In this document: positions 16,602 through 25,233 of the stretch, piece after piece
Position numbering within the stretch: position 1 is the first letter of the stretch
Layout: the number at the start of each line of letters is the position of its first letter
Assembly (NCBI GenBank): GCA_964575845.1
Contig: CAZNSX010000007.1
Coordinates: forward strand, 62,001-126,000
DNA: 64,000 bases
Source of the DNA: CAZNSX01 sp964575845
Lineage (GTDB): Bacteria > UBA8248 > CAZNSX01
Direction: 5' to 3'
Made by a program: the position numbers and the translations under genes
Notes under the pieces: model-generated
Databases searched by the model: none
What the model was told of the DNA's origin: nothing
The model's input: only the letters and a program-made list of their open reading frames with translations

Positions 16602-17476
16602 TTTCCTCCCCTCCCTGAAGGCTAGTAATAAAGTGGTGCTAATGAATAATCTGGCAATGCGCCATGAAATATCAAAAAAGCCGAGCCCTAGCGCTGCGAC
16701 ATTCATAGTGTTGCTCGCGGCGGCCCGGCTGTCTTTGGCCGTCATGGTGAATGGGCTCCATCCTCGAACTCTACGGTTCAGGACCCGTTCCCTTCGCCAC
16801 CTCCTCATTGAGCAGGTGAGCTCACAGCCGAAATATTTCTATCGAGGATTATTCCTGGGACTAAGCTACAACTTCCTTCCGGGCTTCGCATCTACCTCCC
16901 TTGACGGCTCATCAAACTCAGTTTTGCTCAGGCAAATCAAATTTAATTAAATATTGATAAGAATAACTATTATATTCATTTTTGCTCTTTTTATTAGATA
17001 CATCCTTACCAAACTAATGTCAAGGCTTCAAACACCTAAAATCTCCCCGCGTCATGCAAATCTTGCAAGAAGATTTGATGGAATGGTTCCTCAGGAAAGC
17101 AAAAGATGGCCATCGCCTGTTATCAGCTCAAACTTCTCAGCTCCTTCGGGCTCACGGGGGCGGGTTGGGGCCAAACCGGCTGAAGAGGAGCAACCCTCCT
17201 TTCTCAGAGCCTTCTGCTGCTGCTGAACCAAGGTGATGGGGTTCCCATGTTGCCTTGACGGTCAATGGCTTTCTGCCTTACGCTCTCTCTTGATTCATGG
17301 GGACGCGAACCCCGCCCTGAAGGTTCTGCACAATACCTTGTCTGGGGGGTGGGAATTTTTCCATTAGAAAAGTTCTTTTCCCGTTAAAGGTCTCGCGGCT
17401 GTAGGATCGAGATGAAATAGCAGAAAGACCCTCCAGGACGGCCGCGGGCCTGAAACCCCTTCTGGAGGGAAGAGCC
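16602..17476. other. Long divergent intergenic region between TAXI operon and TPR gene
   Basis: About 875 bases with no convincing gene. The part 16930-17050 is strongly AT-rich compared with its surroundings and contains a good leftward -10 box (TATAAT, 16974-16969) for the TRAP operon, giving a leader of more than 350 bases. The remainder, 17050-17460, is of normal composition; short open frames there lack ribosome sites. The AT-rich island could also be a silencer or a remnant of foreign DNA. Confidence 0.5.
16969..16974 (-). promoter_or_regulatory. Leftward -10 box candidate for the TRAP operon
   Basis: Perfect TATAAT on the minus strand inside the AT-rich island; no good -35 hexamer is found 16-18 bases upstream (17 bases upstream reads TCTAAT-like), so this is only a candidate. 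Confidence 0.35.
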
Positions 17477-18058
17477 ATGTTTCTATCGGCAGAGCTGAGG
17501 TTGAGAGTCCTTCTGGCCCTTTTGGTGCTAGTCTTCTTTCCCCCCCCATGGGTGGGTGCAGAGGAGATGAGCCCGGCTGAAAGGGCGAAGAAGGCTGAGG
17601 AGTTCTTTCAGGAGGGCTATAACTACCACCAGATGGGCCGCTACGAGGAGGCCCTAGCCATCTACCGTCGGTCCCTCGAGCTTAAGCCCACGGCAAAGGC
17701 TCACACCTTCCTGGGCTGGAGTCTCGGCCACTTGGGAAAGCTCGATGCCGCAATGGCTGAGTGCAAGAAGGCTATCGCCCTGGATCCCGATTACGGGAAC
17801 CCTTACAACGATATCGGGGTCTATCTCATGCAGAAGAAGCTCTTCGATGAGGCCATCCCCTATCTCAATAAGGCCATGAAGGCAAAAAACTACTGCTGTC
17901 CCTTTTTTCCTCACCACAACCTGGGCACAATTTACGCTGTCCGGGGGGAGTATGAGAAGGCCCTGGAGGAGTTTCAGAAGGCGCTGAAGCTGAAGCCCGA
18001 TTTCCTTCCTTCTCAAGAGGCCATAAAGTTCGTCCGCTCTCAGCTTCTGGGAACATAA
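17477..18058 (+). CDS. Secreted tetratricopeptide repeat protein
   Basis: A 193-residue protein with an N-terminal signal peptide (RLRVLLALLVLVFFPPPWVG, cleavage likely near residue 28, no lipobox Cys) followed by about four TPR units. Recognisable helices are AEEFFQEGYNYHQMGRYEEA, AHTFLGWSLGHLGKLDAAM, YNDIGVYLMQKKLFDEAIPY and HHNLGTIYAVRGEYEKALEE. It is expected to be periplasmic and to act as a protein-protein scaffold; no enzymatic domain is present. GGAGGGAAGAGCC before the ATG is a strong ribosome site. It is the only rightward gene between the TRAP operon and the aromatic supercluster and converges with aroC. Confidence 0.88.
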   Translation: MFLSAELRLRVLLALLVLVFFPPPWVGAEEMSPAERAKKAEEFFQEGYNYHQMGRYEEALAIYRRSLELKPTAKAHTFLGWSLGHLGKLDAAMAECKKAIALDPDYGNPYNDIGVYLMQKKLFDEAIPYLNKAMKAKNYCCPFFPHHNLGTIYAVRGEYEKALEEFQKALKLKPDFLPSQEAIKFVRSQLLGT

Positions 18059-18119
18059 TCCCAACGGGAGAAAAAAGGGTGCCCGGCGGTGGGCTATGGG
18101 TTGAGGCTTCGCGGGCCCC

Positions 18120-19308
18120 TCAGTTCTTGAGCCTGTTTCCCATGCTCCTGAGCCAGTGGTCCACAAGCACGAGTGCCGTCATGGCCTCAGCCACAGGCAC
18201 AATCCTTGGGCAGATGCAGGGGTCATGGCGCCCCTCTATTCGGATGAGAGTTTCCTTGCCCCCAAGGGAGACTGTGGCCTGAGGGGAGGCAATGCTGGGG
18301 GTTGGCTTCACGGCCAGGCGGATTCTTATCTCGGCTCCTGTGGAGATGCCCGCCAGGACGCCCCCAGAGCGGTTGGTTTCAATCTCGATCCTTCCTTCCC
18401 GGAAGATAAAGCGGTCGTTGGCCTCGGAGCCCCGCATGGCCGAGAGCCTGAAGCCCTCGCCAAACTCCAGCCCCTTGACAGCCCCAATGGAGACGAGGGC
18501 TTTAGCCAGGTCGGCATCCAGCTTATCGAAGACGGGCTCACCCAGGCCAGCGGGGACCCCCGTGGCCCTCACTTCCACCACACCTCCCAGGGAATCGCCC
18601 CTCCCCTTGGCCTCCTCGATTGCGCTCAGCATTCGCCGGGCAGAAGTGGGGTCAGGACAACGGATGGCGTTATGCTCTATAGTATCGCGGCTGAAGCGCT
18701 CCTCATCATAGACAATAGAGCCCACCTGGGCCGTGAAGGCGAAGACTTCGACCCCTTCGAGCTTTAGGAGTTTCTTGGCTATGGCGCCCGCCGCCACCCT
18801 GGCCGCGGTTTCGCGAGCGCTCGCACGGCCACCGCCCCGGTAGTCCCGGTGTCCGTATTTGACCCAGTAGGTGTAATCGCCGTGGCTCGGACGTAAGAGC
18901 TCCTTGATGGCCTCGTAAGGAGCCGAGTCCACGGCCACGTTCTCTATCAGAAGGGAAATGGGAGCGCCCGTGGTCTTTCCCTCGAATACCCCCGAGAGAA
19001 TCTGCACCCGGTCGGGTTCCCGGCGGCGGGTCGTGGGGCGGCCCGGGGCGGGCCGCCCCCCCGCGCCCCCCCCCCGAAACGCTTGTTGGGAAAAGGGGAG
19101 CCCCCCACCCCCCCCCGGGGGGGGGGGCGGGGGGGGGGGGGGGCCCGGGGGGGGGGGGGGCCCGCCGCCGGTCGAGCTCCCTCTGAAGGTCTTCTTCGCA
19201 AAGGGGAAGCCCCGCCGGGCAGCCGTCCACCGAGGCACCCAAGGCCCGGCCATGAGACTCTCCCCAAGTGGTAACCAGGAAAAGAGTGCCGAAGGTATTT
19301 CCGCCCAT
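18120..19308 (-). pseudogene. aroC: Chorismate synthase gene interrupted by a low-complexity tract (probably an assembly error)
   Basis: Chorismate synthase converts 5-enolpyruvylshikimate-3-phosphate to chorismate with reduced FMN. The start (ATG 19308, GGGAGGGGAAG ribosome site) reads MGGNTFGTLFLVTTWGESHG and continues to LQRELDRRR. It then enters a G/C homopolymer tract and resumes in another frame at about 19034 with TTRRREPDRVQILSGVFEGK, and is intact to the end (SALRPSHGDYTYWVKYGHRD-like core, GRASARETAARVAAGAIAKK, GVLAGISTGAEI, GRHDPCICPRIVPVAEAMTA). In the family only about six residues separate RRRP from T.RREPD, so about 106 bases are extra and the frame is broken. Because the tract is flanked by an inverted repeat (CGGCGGCGGG / CCCGCCGCC), a sequencing or assembly fault is more likely than a real mutation. 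Confidence 0.88.
19035..19172. other. G/C homopolymer tract inside aroC, likely artefactual
   Basis: Runs of up to about 16 G and 9-10 C alternate, with a short normal-looking island around 19077-19099. Nothing similar occurs elsewhere in the window. The flanks form an inverted repeat that could stall polymerases. This is best treated as unreliable sequence. Confidence 0.8.
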
Positions 19309-19336
19309 CTTCCCCTCCCGCGCTGGCTCAGCCTCC

Positions 19337-20845
19337 TCAGGAGAACCCGAGCCGGGTTGCCATCTCCTCGACGAGCTCCTCAGGGGTCTTGCCCTCCCCG
19401 TCCATCTCTAAGGAGGCGATGCTCCGGTAGAGGGGAAGGCGCTCCTCATAGAGGCGCTGGAAGGATTCCCTGGGTGAGTTCGGGTCCAAGAACGCCGGGA
19501 GCCCACCCTGGGAGATCCTCCTGAAGAGTTCCTCTGCCTCAAGGTGAAGGAAAACTACCCTAAGGCTTCTATCCCGCAAGAGGTCTGCCGCCTCGGGCCC
19601 AGCCAGGGGAGTGCCGCCGCCAAGGGCGATCACTTTCCCCTCGCCCTTCAGGGTTTCCTTAAGGCAGCGGAGCTCCAAAGCCCTGAAACCCCTCTCGCCG
19701 AGCTCCCTGTAAATCTCCCTGAAGGTAAGGGCCCTTCCCGTCTCCTGAGAGAATAATTCCTCAATTACCCTATCCAGGTCAAGAAACTCCTTTCCGAGCC
19801 TGAGGGCAAGGAGACTTCCTACGGTGGATTTCCCCGAGCCCTTGAAGCCGATCATGACCACATTCTCCGGGGGAGAGGAACAGCCTCTCAAAGCGTCCTT
19901 CCTCTTGAGGTAGGCCTCCACCTCCCGGGCCAGAGCCGAGAGGGCAAGCTCCTGGCTATCCTCAGAAACCTCCACCCAGTTGACTTCCGGCGCATTCTTG
20001 AACCAAGTCATCTGCCGCTTTGCATAGCGACGGGTATCCCGCTTGAGAAGCCTGAGAGCCTCCTCCTCCTCGGCTTCCCCGTGAATGACCCTCAGGAAGT
20101 GGCGGTAGCCAAGCCCTTCAAGTGCAGGGCTCCCCGGCGGTAAGCCCTCATCAAGAAGCCTCTTCACTTCGGCGGCAAGCCCTCCCCTCACCATGGCCTC
20201 CGCCCTGCGGTCTATCCTCGCATAGAGGGCAGCCCTATCCCACTTGAGACCCAACACCAAGGGGTCGGAGAAGGACCGGTGGCGGCCCTCGCGCTGAAGT
20301 CGGCTCATCGGCTCTCCCGTCTTCTCCACCACCTCGAGCGCCCTGATCACGCGACGAAGGTCCCGGGGATGAATTCTGACGGCGGCCTCAGGGTCTAGGG
20401 CTTTAAGGCGCTCATAAAGGGCCTCACCGCCCACCTTCATGGCCAGCTCCTCGAGCCTTTCCCTCACCTCAGCATCGGCCCCGGGCCCATCAAAAATACC
20501 CTTCAGGAGAGCTCTGAGGTAAAGTCCGCTTCCGCCCACGACCAGGGGCACCCGTCCCCGCTCATAGATTCCCTCCAGGGCCTTTCCCGCTTCTCGGGCA
20601 TAGCGGGCGGCGCTGTAGCGCTCGGTGGGGTCGGCCACATCAAGCATATGGTGGGGAACGCGAAGCCGCATGTGGCGAGCGGGCTTGGCCGCCCCGACTT
20701 CCAGGCGCCTGTAAACCTGGATGGAGTCAGCGCTCACGACCTCCAAGGGATAGCTCCCGGCAAGAGCGAAAGCCATCTCTGACTTGCCCGAGGCGGTCGC
20801 GCCGATGAGTGCCACCAGGGGCCTGGGGTCTCGTGACTTCTGCAT
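19337..20845 (-). CDS. miaA-aroK: Fusion protein: tRNA dimethylallyltransferase (MiaA) + shikimate kinase (AroK)
   Basis: One uninterrupted 502-residue frame with two complete P-loop enzymes. Residues 1-325 are MiaA, which puts a dimethylallyl group on A37 of tRNAs reading U-starting codons: GATASGKS, SADSIQVYRRLEVGAAKP, VPHHMLDVADPTERYSAARY, VVGGSGLYLRALLKG and RRYAKRQMTWFKN. Residues 330-502 are shikimate kinase: NVVMIGFKGSGKSTVGSLLA, EFLDLDRVIEE (shikimate-binding Asp), GERGFRALE (Arg), VIALGGGTPL and EERLPLYR. The lid reads QGGLPAFLDP rather than the usual RPLL form. ATG 20845 starts three bases after the macro-domain gene stop. AroK is needed for the chorismate pathway encoded around it. 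I know AroK-AroB fusions but not this one; both halves look functional. Confidence 0.9.
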   Translation of the reverse strand: MQKSRDPRPLVALIGATASGKSEMAFALAGSYPLEVVSADSIQVYRRLEVGAAKPARHMRLRVPHHMLDVADPTERYSAARYAREAGKALEGIYERGRVPLVVGGSGLYLRALLKGIFDGPGADAEVRERLEELAMKVGGEALYERLKALDPEAAVRIHPRDLRRVIRALEVVEKTGEPMSRLQREGRHRSFSDPLVLGLKWDRAALYARIDRRAEAMVRGGLAAEVKRLLDEGLPPGSPALEGLGYRHFLRVIHGEAEEEEALRLLKRDTRRYAKRQMTWFKNAPEVNWVEVSEDSQELALSALAREVEAYLKRKDALRGCSSPPENVVMIGFKGSGKSTVGSLLALRLGKEFLDLDRVIEELFSQETGRALTFREIYRELGERGFRALELRCLKETLKGEGKVIALGGGTPLAGPEAADLLRDRSLRVVFLHLEAEELFRRISQGGLPAFLDPNSPRESFQRLYEERLPLYRSIASLEMDGEGKTPEELVEEMATRLGFS

Positions 20846-20848
20846 TGC

Positions 20849-21103
20849 TCAGGGTATCAGCCGCTTGACGGTTCTCTCGAAGGCATCAAGGTGCTCGGGG
20901 CTGAAGAGGACGAGGGGAACCTCCCTCAGGCTCCCTCCACCCTCTTGAGCATGCTCGATGATAGAGTCAAGCATGGCCCCCGACACGCCTCCCCCCATCC
21001 GGAGGCGGTTATTGGCGGCATTGACGATGGCATCGGTAGCGCACTCGGTGAGGTCGCCCTGGGAAATCACGATTTCCAGCTCGCCCACCCGCCTTTTCGG
21101 CAT
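20849..21103 (-). CDS. Macro-domain (ADP-ribose binding) protein, internally shortened
   Basis: An 84-residue product that starts and ends like a macro domain but lacks the middle. The N-terminus ELEIVISQGDLTECATDAIV followed by NAANNRLRMGGGVSGA is a textbook ADP-ribose-binding opening. It should be followed by about 70-80 residues including the second ligand loop (STGIYG-type), but the sequence jumps directly to MLDSIIEHAQEGGGSLREVP and VLFSPEHLDAFERTVKRL, the normal final helix-strand-helix. The junction is in frame. Either a real deletion has left a non-binding remnant or sequence was lost in assembly. ATG 21103 begins the conserved part; an upstream in-frame ATG at 21181 is possible. It lies between the HU gene and miaA-aroK. 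Confidence 0.75.
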   Translation of the reverse strand: MPKRRVGELEIVISQGDLTECATDAIVNAANNRLRMGGGVSGAMLDSIIEHAQEGGGSLREVPLVLFSPEHLDAFERTVKRLIP

Positions 21104-21205
21104 GCCTCTACACCCTTGCCCCTTCACCAGGGGCTCTTCCACAAAAAAGCAGGGAGCGACCCTGCGCGGCCACCTTCCCATGCACTGGGATTTTTCCGAG
21201 GTCTA

Positions 21206-21532
21206 CTAATCTAGAGCACTCTCAGGGAGCTCAGGAGAGGCTGCCTCCAGAGTGGCATCCCCATCGACCATTTCCCTGAGCTCTTTTCCGGCCTTAAAGA
21301 AGGGCACCTTCTTGGGTGGGATATATACAGAGGCACCCGTCCGGGGGTTGCGTCCTTCACGGGAGTCGCGGCTTCTTGTTCTGAAGCTCCCGAAACCCCT
21401 GAGCTCCACCTTGTCCCCCTCGCTCAGGGCGCTCACGATGCTCCCGAAGACAATGTTCACCACTCGTTCAGTATCCTTCTTGGTGAGGCTTATCTTCTCG
21501 GATATCTTCTCCACCAGTTCCGCCTTGGTCAT
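21206..21532 (-). CDS. HU/IHF family DNA-binding protein
   Basis: A 108-residue nucleoid protein of the HU/IHF family that bends DNA as a dimer. The start MTKAELVEKISEKISLTKKD, the core FGSIVSALSEGDKVELRGFG and the beta-arm signature SREGRNPRTGASVYIPPKK are typical; the arm's Pro (RNPRTG) is the intercalating residue. The last 12-15 residues (ATLEAASPELPESALD) form an acidic extension. A strong GAGGAGG ribosome site precedes the ATG. Its place behind rpsA and sppA matches the rpsA-sppA-ihfB order known from many Desulfobacterota, so an IHF-beta-like role is plausible. Confidence 0.93.
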   Translation of the reverse strand: MTKAELVEKISEKISLTKKDTERVVNIVFGSIVSALSEGDKVELRGFGSFRTRSRDSREGRNPRTGASVYIPPKKVPFFKAGKELREMVDGDATLEAASPELPESALD

Positions 21533-21603
21533 AGGTTCTGGCCTCCTCTAGCTCCCTCGGCTCCTCCCGGAGGGGGGAGACCCCTCCTCCATTTCAGAAG
21601 GGC

Positions 21604-22500
21604 TCAGCTAAATCGATAGTTGGGCCACAGGTACTCCAGCCTGAGGCCAGGCTCCTCTAGCCTCTCGGCCAAGACCCGGAGCTGCCCCGCAAGTCTCAGA
21701 AGCCACCAGAGGAGACCCACGCGGGGCCTCCGCTCGACCACCAAGGGTTCCCCTGGAATACCCGACATCTCAGCCGCGGCCCTGATGGCATCCTTAAGGT
21801 TTCCCAGTTCATCCACCAGACCTTCTGCTTTCGCCCTCTCCCCTGAAATGATTCGGCCATCGGCCAGCTCTTGTACCCTCTCGGGTAACATCCGGCGGCC
21901 CTTGGCCACCGCTCTCACAAACTGTTCGTAGGAATCATCGATTAGACGTTGCAGTATCTTGCGATCAGCCTCGGTGAGAGGGCGCACCGGTGAGCCCAGG
22001 TCCTTATGAGCTCCACTCTTGATCACATCCACCCTCATTCCCAGCTTCTTCAGCAGCTCCTCCACATTAGAAACCTCAATGATAACCCCGATGCTCCCCG
22101 TGATGGTGCCCGGATTGGCAAATATCTTATCCGATGCGCAGGCGATGTAATAGCCACCCGACGCAGCAACAGCCCCTAAGGAACTTACTACCTTCTTACC
22201 TCTCGCCCGGAGCCGCAACAGCTCGGAGTAGATCTCCTGAGAGGCACCGACACCGCCCCCTGGGCTGTTGATGCGCACCACAACAGCCCTTATGGAATCA
22301 TCACGGCCATACTCATCGAGGATTTCCAAGACCTCTCTTGAGCGGAAAATAGTCCCTTCAAGGGTGAGGAGAGCAATCTTGGGACGCCCTGCAAACTTTC
22401 CCTCAAAGAGGTGCGGCAGTGCGAAGACGACCAGCAAAAATAACACGGCGCCAGCCGCTGCCAGCAGCACGCCGACGCCAATGATCCTCCTTCTTCGCAT
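21604..22500 (-). CDS. sppA: Signal peptide peptidase SppA, S49 family
   Basis: Membrane-anchored serine protease that degrades leftover signal peptides, 298 residues. One N-terminal transmembrane helix (IIGVGVLLAAAGAVLFLLVV) is followed by the S49 domain: VVVRINSPGGGVGASQEIY, the Ser nucleophile in GAVAASGGYYIACASDKIFA, NPGTITGSIGVI, and the catalytic Lys in VIKSGAHKDLGSP. The length corresponds to the short, single-domain SppA form, which assembles as an oligomer. It starts 21 bases after the rpsA stop in the same direction. Confidence 0.93.
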   Translation of the reverse strand: MRRRRIIGVGVLLAAAGAVLFLLVVFALPHLFEGKFAGRPKIALLTLEGTIFRSREVLEILDEYGRDDSIRAVVVRINSPGGGVGASQEIYSELLRLRARGKKVVSSLGAVAASGGYYIACASDKIFANPGTITGSIGVIIEVSNVEELLKKLGMRVDVIKSGAHKDLGSPVRPLTEADRKILQRLIDDSYEQFVRAVAKGRRMLPERVQELADGRIISGERAKAEGLVDELGNLKDAIRAAAEMSGIPGEPLVVERRPRVGLLWWLLRLAGQLRVLAERLEEPGLRLEYLWPNYRFS

Positions 22501-22521
22501 CTTTTTCTGGAGAAGGGTCGC

Positions 22522-24411
22522 CTAGGGTCCGAAGGTTTCCCCTGGCGCTTGGGGCGGCTCCGGCCTCTCCAATCGTTCCTCGCCCTCTGCACCTTCGACC
22601 TGACCCTCGGCTAGGTGGTCAGACGGCGCAGGGCCTTCCTCGGCCTTCAGAACCTCCTGGGCCTCGGCGGCGACTTCTCGTTCCGCTTCAGCTGGCTCGG
22701 TGGCCTTGAAGATAAAGGGATCCTCCCCCGTAGCCTCCTGGAAGGCCCTGATGCTGAGGCCCAACTTTCTGGCCTCGGGGTCGATCTTTATGATCTTCAT
22801 CCTCACCTCATCGCCTTCCGATACAACCTCTTCCGGCTTGCTCACCTTGTAGGGACTCAGCTCCGAGATGTGAATGAGACCTTCAAGGTCGTTATCTATT
22901 GCGGCGAAGGCGCCGAAATTGGTGATCTTAACTATCTTGCCCACCGCATCATCCCCAACCTTCCACTTCTCGATGATATTTTCCCAGGGGTCTGCCATAA
23001 GCTGCTTGAGTCCCAGGGAGAGGCGCTCCCTATCCACGTCGATGCTGAGAACAACGGCCTCCACATCTTGGCCCTTCTTCAAGATCTCAGAAGGATGCTT
23101 TATCCGCTGAGTCCAGGACATATCGGAGATGTGGATGAGCCCGTCGATCCCTTCTTCCAGAGCCAAGAAGGCGCCGAAGTCGGTGAGGTTTCGAACCTTT
23201 CCCTCCACCTTGGAGCCCACGGGATACTTATCCGCGATCAAGGTCCAAGGGTTGGGCTCACACTGCTTAATGCCCAGAGAGATTCGCCGGCTATCCTTGT
23301 CCACATTGAGAACCGCTATATCGATAACGTCTCCTATCGCCACAACCTTTGAGGGATGACGTACCCTTTTGGTCCAGGACATATCAGAGATGTGTACCAG
23401 CCCCTCCACCCCCTGCTCCAGTTCCACGAATGCGCCATAATCGGTTATGCTGACCACCCTTCCCTTGAGCCGGGAACCCGCCGGATATTTGACATCCACA
23501 TCCTCCCAAGGGTCGGGGGTGATCTGCTTATGGCCCAGGGAGACCCTTTCACGCTCTCGGTCGAACTTGAGAACCACCACCTGAGCCTGGTCCCCGACCG
23601 AGAGAAGCTCTGTGGGATGCCCCACCCTGCCCCACGACATATCGGTTATGTGAAGAAGGCCGTCGATACCTCCCAGGTCCACAAAGGCGCCGTAATCCGT
23701 TATGTTTTTCACGACCCCTGTCAAGACCAAACCCTCCCGAAGCTTTTCAAGGGTATCCTTCTTGAGTTCGGTTCTCTCTTCTTCCAGGATAACCCGGCGG
23801 GAGAGGACAATGTTGCCTCGCTTCCGGTTGAGCTTTATGATTCGGAGCCTAAGCTTTTTGCCCACGTACTGCTCCAAGTTCCGGACGGGGCGCAGGTCCA
23901 CCTGGGAGCCGGGAAGGAATGCCTTCAATCCTATATCCACCGTCAGGCCGCCCTTTACCCGGGCCACCACAACACCTTTCACCTCTTCGTTATTCTCGTA
24001 AGCCCGGCTCACCTCATCCCAAACCTTTATCTTGTTAGCCTTTTCCTTGGAGAGGACCACCTGACCTTCGGCATCTTCCCGAGTTTCCAGATAGACGTCC
24101 ACCTCATCGCCGACCTTAAGGTCTCGGCCGGCGTAGCCAAATTCCGAGAGTGAGACGAAGCCCTCCGACTTATATCCCACATCTATGAGGACGCTACCTC
24201 CTGTAATCTGAACCACCCGGCCCCTTATTATCTCGCCCTCTTTGACGTGCTTTAAGCTTTCAGCATAAAGCTGTTCCATGTCCTCAGACCTTGTCTCGCC
24301 TTCCTTTCTCTCGTCTGCGATTGCAGAGGCGTCCTCAGCTGCCGGGCCAGTCAAAGCCTCGTGTTGGCTCTCTATTTGGGAATCGGTCTCAGATGCTTTA
24401 TCTTCTTCCAT
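22522..24411 (-). CDS. rpsA: 30S ribosomal protein S1
   Basis: RNA-binding ribosomal protein that helps load mRNA, 629 residues with six S1 (OB-fold) repeats. The repeats are easy to follow from EGEIIRGRVVQITGGSVLID through repeated GRVVSITDYGAFVELEQGVE, EGLVHISDMSWTKRVRHPS and LSLGLKQLMADPWENI units. An acidic N-terminal extension of about 50 residues and an Ala/Glu/Pro-rich C-terminal tail flank the repeats. ATG 24411 is used; AGGAGG lies 12 bases upstream, and an in-frame TTG at 24435 is less likely. It is preceded by cmk in the same direction with 135 bases between, as in most Proteobacteria. Confidence 0.95.
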   Translation of the reverse strand: MEEDKASETDSQIESQHEALTGPAAEDASAIADERKEGETRSEDMEQLYAESLKHVKEGEIIRGRVVQITGGSVLIDVGYKSEGFVSLSEFGYAGRDLKVGDEVDVYLETREDAEGQVVLSKEKANKIKVWDEVSRAYENNEEVKGVVVARVKGGLTVDIGLKAFLPGSQVDLRPVRNLEQYVGKKLRLRIIKLNRKRGNIVLSRRVILEEERTELKKDTLEKLREGLVLTGVVKNITDYGAFVDLGGIDGLLHITDMSWGRVGHPTELLSVGDQAQVVVLKFDRERERVSLGHKQITPDPWEDVDVKYPAGSRLKGRVVSITDYGAFVELEQGVEGLVHISDMSWTKRVRHPSKVVAIGDVIDIAVLNVDKDSRRISLGIKQCEPNPWTLIADKYPVGSKVEGKVRNLTDFGAFLALEEGIDGLIHISDMSWTQRIKHPSEILKKGQDVEAVVLSIDVDRERLSLGLKQLMADPWENIIEKWKVGDDAVGKIVKITNFGAFAAIDNDLEGLIHISELSPYKVSKPEEVVSEGDEVRMKIIKIDPEARKLGLSIRAFQEATGEDPFIFKATEPAEAEREVAAEAQEVLKAEEGPAPSDHLAEGQVEGAEGEERLERPEPPQAPGETFGP

Positions 24412-24546
24412 TGAAAAGTTTTTCCTCCTGTCCAATTAACATACCATAAGCACGAGCCCCAAAAATAACTTCTCACTCCTTTCCCTGGAAGCCAAGGCTA
24501 GACTCAGGCCGCTTCTGGATATTCACAAGGAAGAACTTGCCCCTTT

Positions 24547-25233
24547 TCAGAATAAGTCACCACAGCGAATTTTCACTTCTTGTATCATGAATCTCAAAAC
24601 TTCGTCAATAGTTAAGTTTGTGGTATCAAGAAAAATAGCGTCCTCTGCCGGACTCAGAGGCGAGGCCTCCCGGGAGCGGTCCCGCCTATCTCGCTCCTCA
24701 ATTTCCTGCCGCAGCGCCGCCCTCTCGGAAGGCCCAAGGCTCTCCCCTCTCTCTCTGAGGCGCCGTTGCGTCCGCTCCTCCAGAGAGGCATCAAGGAAGA
24801 ACTTGACTTCGGCCTCCGGAAACACGACCGTACCCATGTCTCTTCCGTCCACCACCACACCGCCCCCCTGGGCAGCCCGCTTCTGAATGGAGTGCATCTC
24901 CTTCCTAACGCGCCGATGGGCTGATACCCGGGAGGCTGCGCGGCCCACCTCCTCTTCCCTTAGTTCATCCGTCACATCCTTCCCGTCAACCAGCACCCGC
25001 CAACCAGCCCCTCCCCGATGAAATCCCAGGTTCATCTTCGCCAGAGCTTCCAGGACGGAGCTTTCCGATTTGGGGTCTGCCCCCAGCCGGAGCGCCCCCC
25101 ACGCCACGGCTCTGTAAAGGGAGCCGGTATCTATGTAGTCAAAGCCAAGCCTCTCAGCGAGGGCCCGCCCGACGGTGCTCTTCCCGGCACCGGCGGGGCC
25201 GTCCACGGCGATGATGGGAAGCCGGCGCTTCAC
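24547..25233 (-). CDS. cmk: Cytidylate kinase
   Basis: Phosphorylates CMP/dCMP, 228 residues. The P-loop is IIAVDGPAGAGKSTVGRALA, followed by LGFDYIDTGSLYRAVAWGAL, the CMP-binding region VVDGRDMGTVVFPEAEVKFF and the lid ERTQRRLRERGE. The start is GTG 25233, which overlaps the tyrA stop by four bases (GTGA), showing translational coupling. In many related bacteria aroA lies between tyrA and cmk; here there is no room for it. Confidence 0.95.
   Translation of the reverse strand: MKRRLPIIAVDGPAGAGKSTVGRALAERLGFDYIDTGSLYRAVAWGALRLGADPKSESSVLEALAKMNLGFHRGGAGWRVLVDGKDVTDELREEEVGRAASRVSAHRRVRKEMHSIQKRAAQGGGVVVDGRDMGTVVFPEAEVKFFLDASLEERTQRRLRERGESLGPSERAALRQEIEERDRRDRSREASPLSPAEDAIFLDTTNLTIDEVLRFMIQEVKIRCGDLF

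Noticed and set aside
17054..17236. 60-codon rightward frame in the TAXI-TPR intergenic region
   Set aside because: No ribosome site, no recognisable motif, and low-quality codon pattern.
18947..19524. Proline- and glycine-rich open frames around the aroC tract on both strands
   Set aside because: They are produced by the G/C homopolymers; no homologous protein-like pattern.
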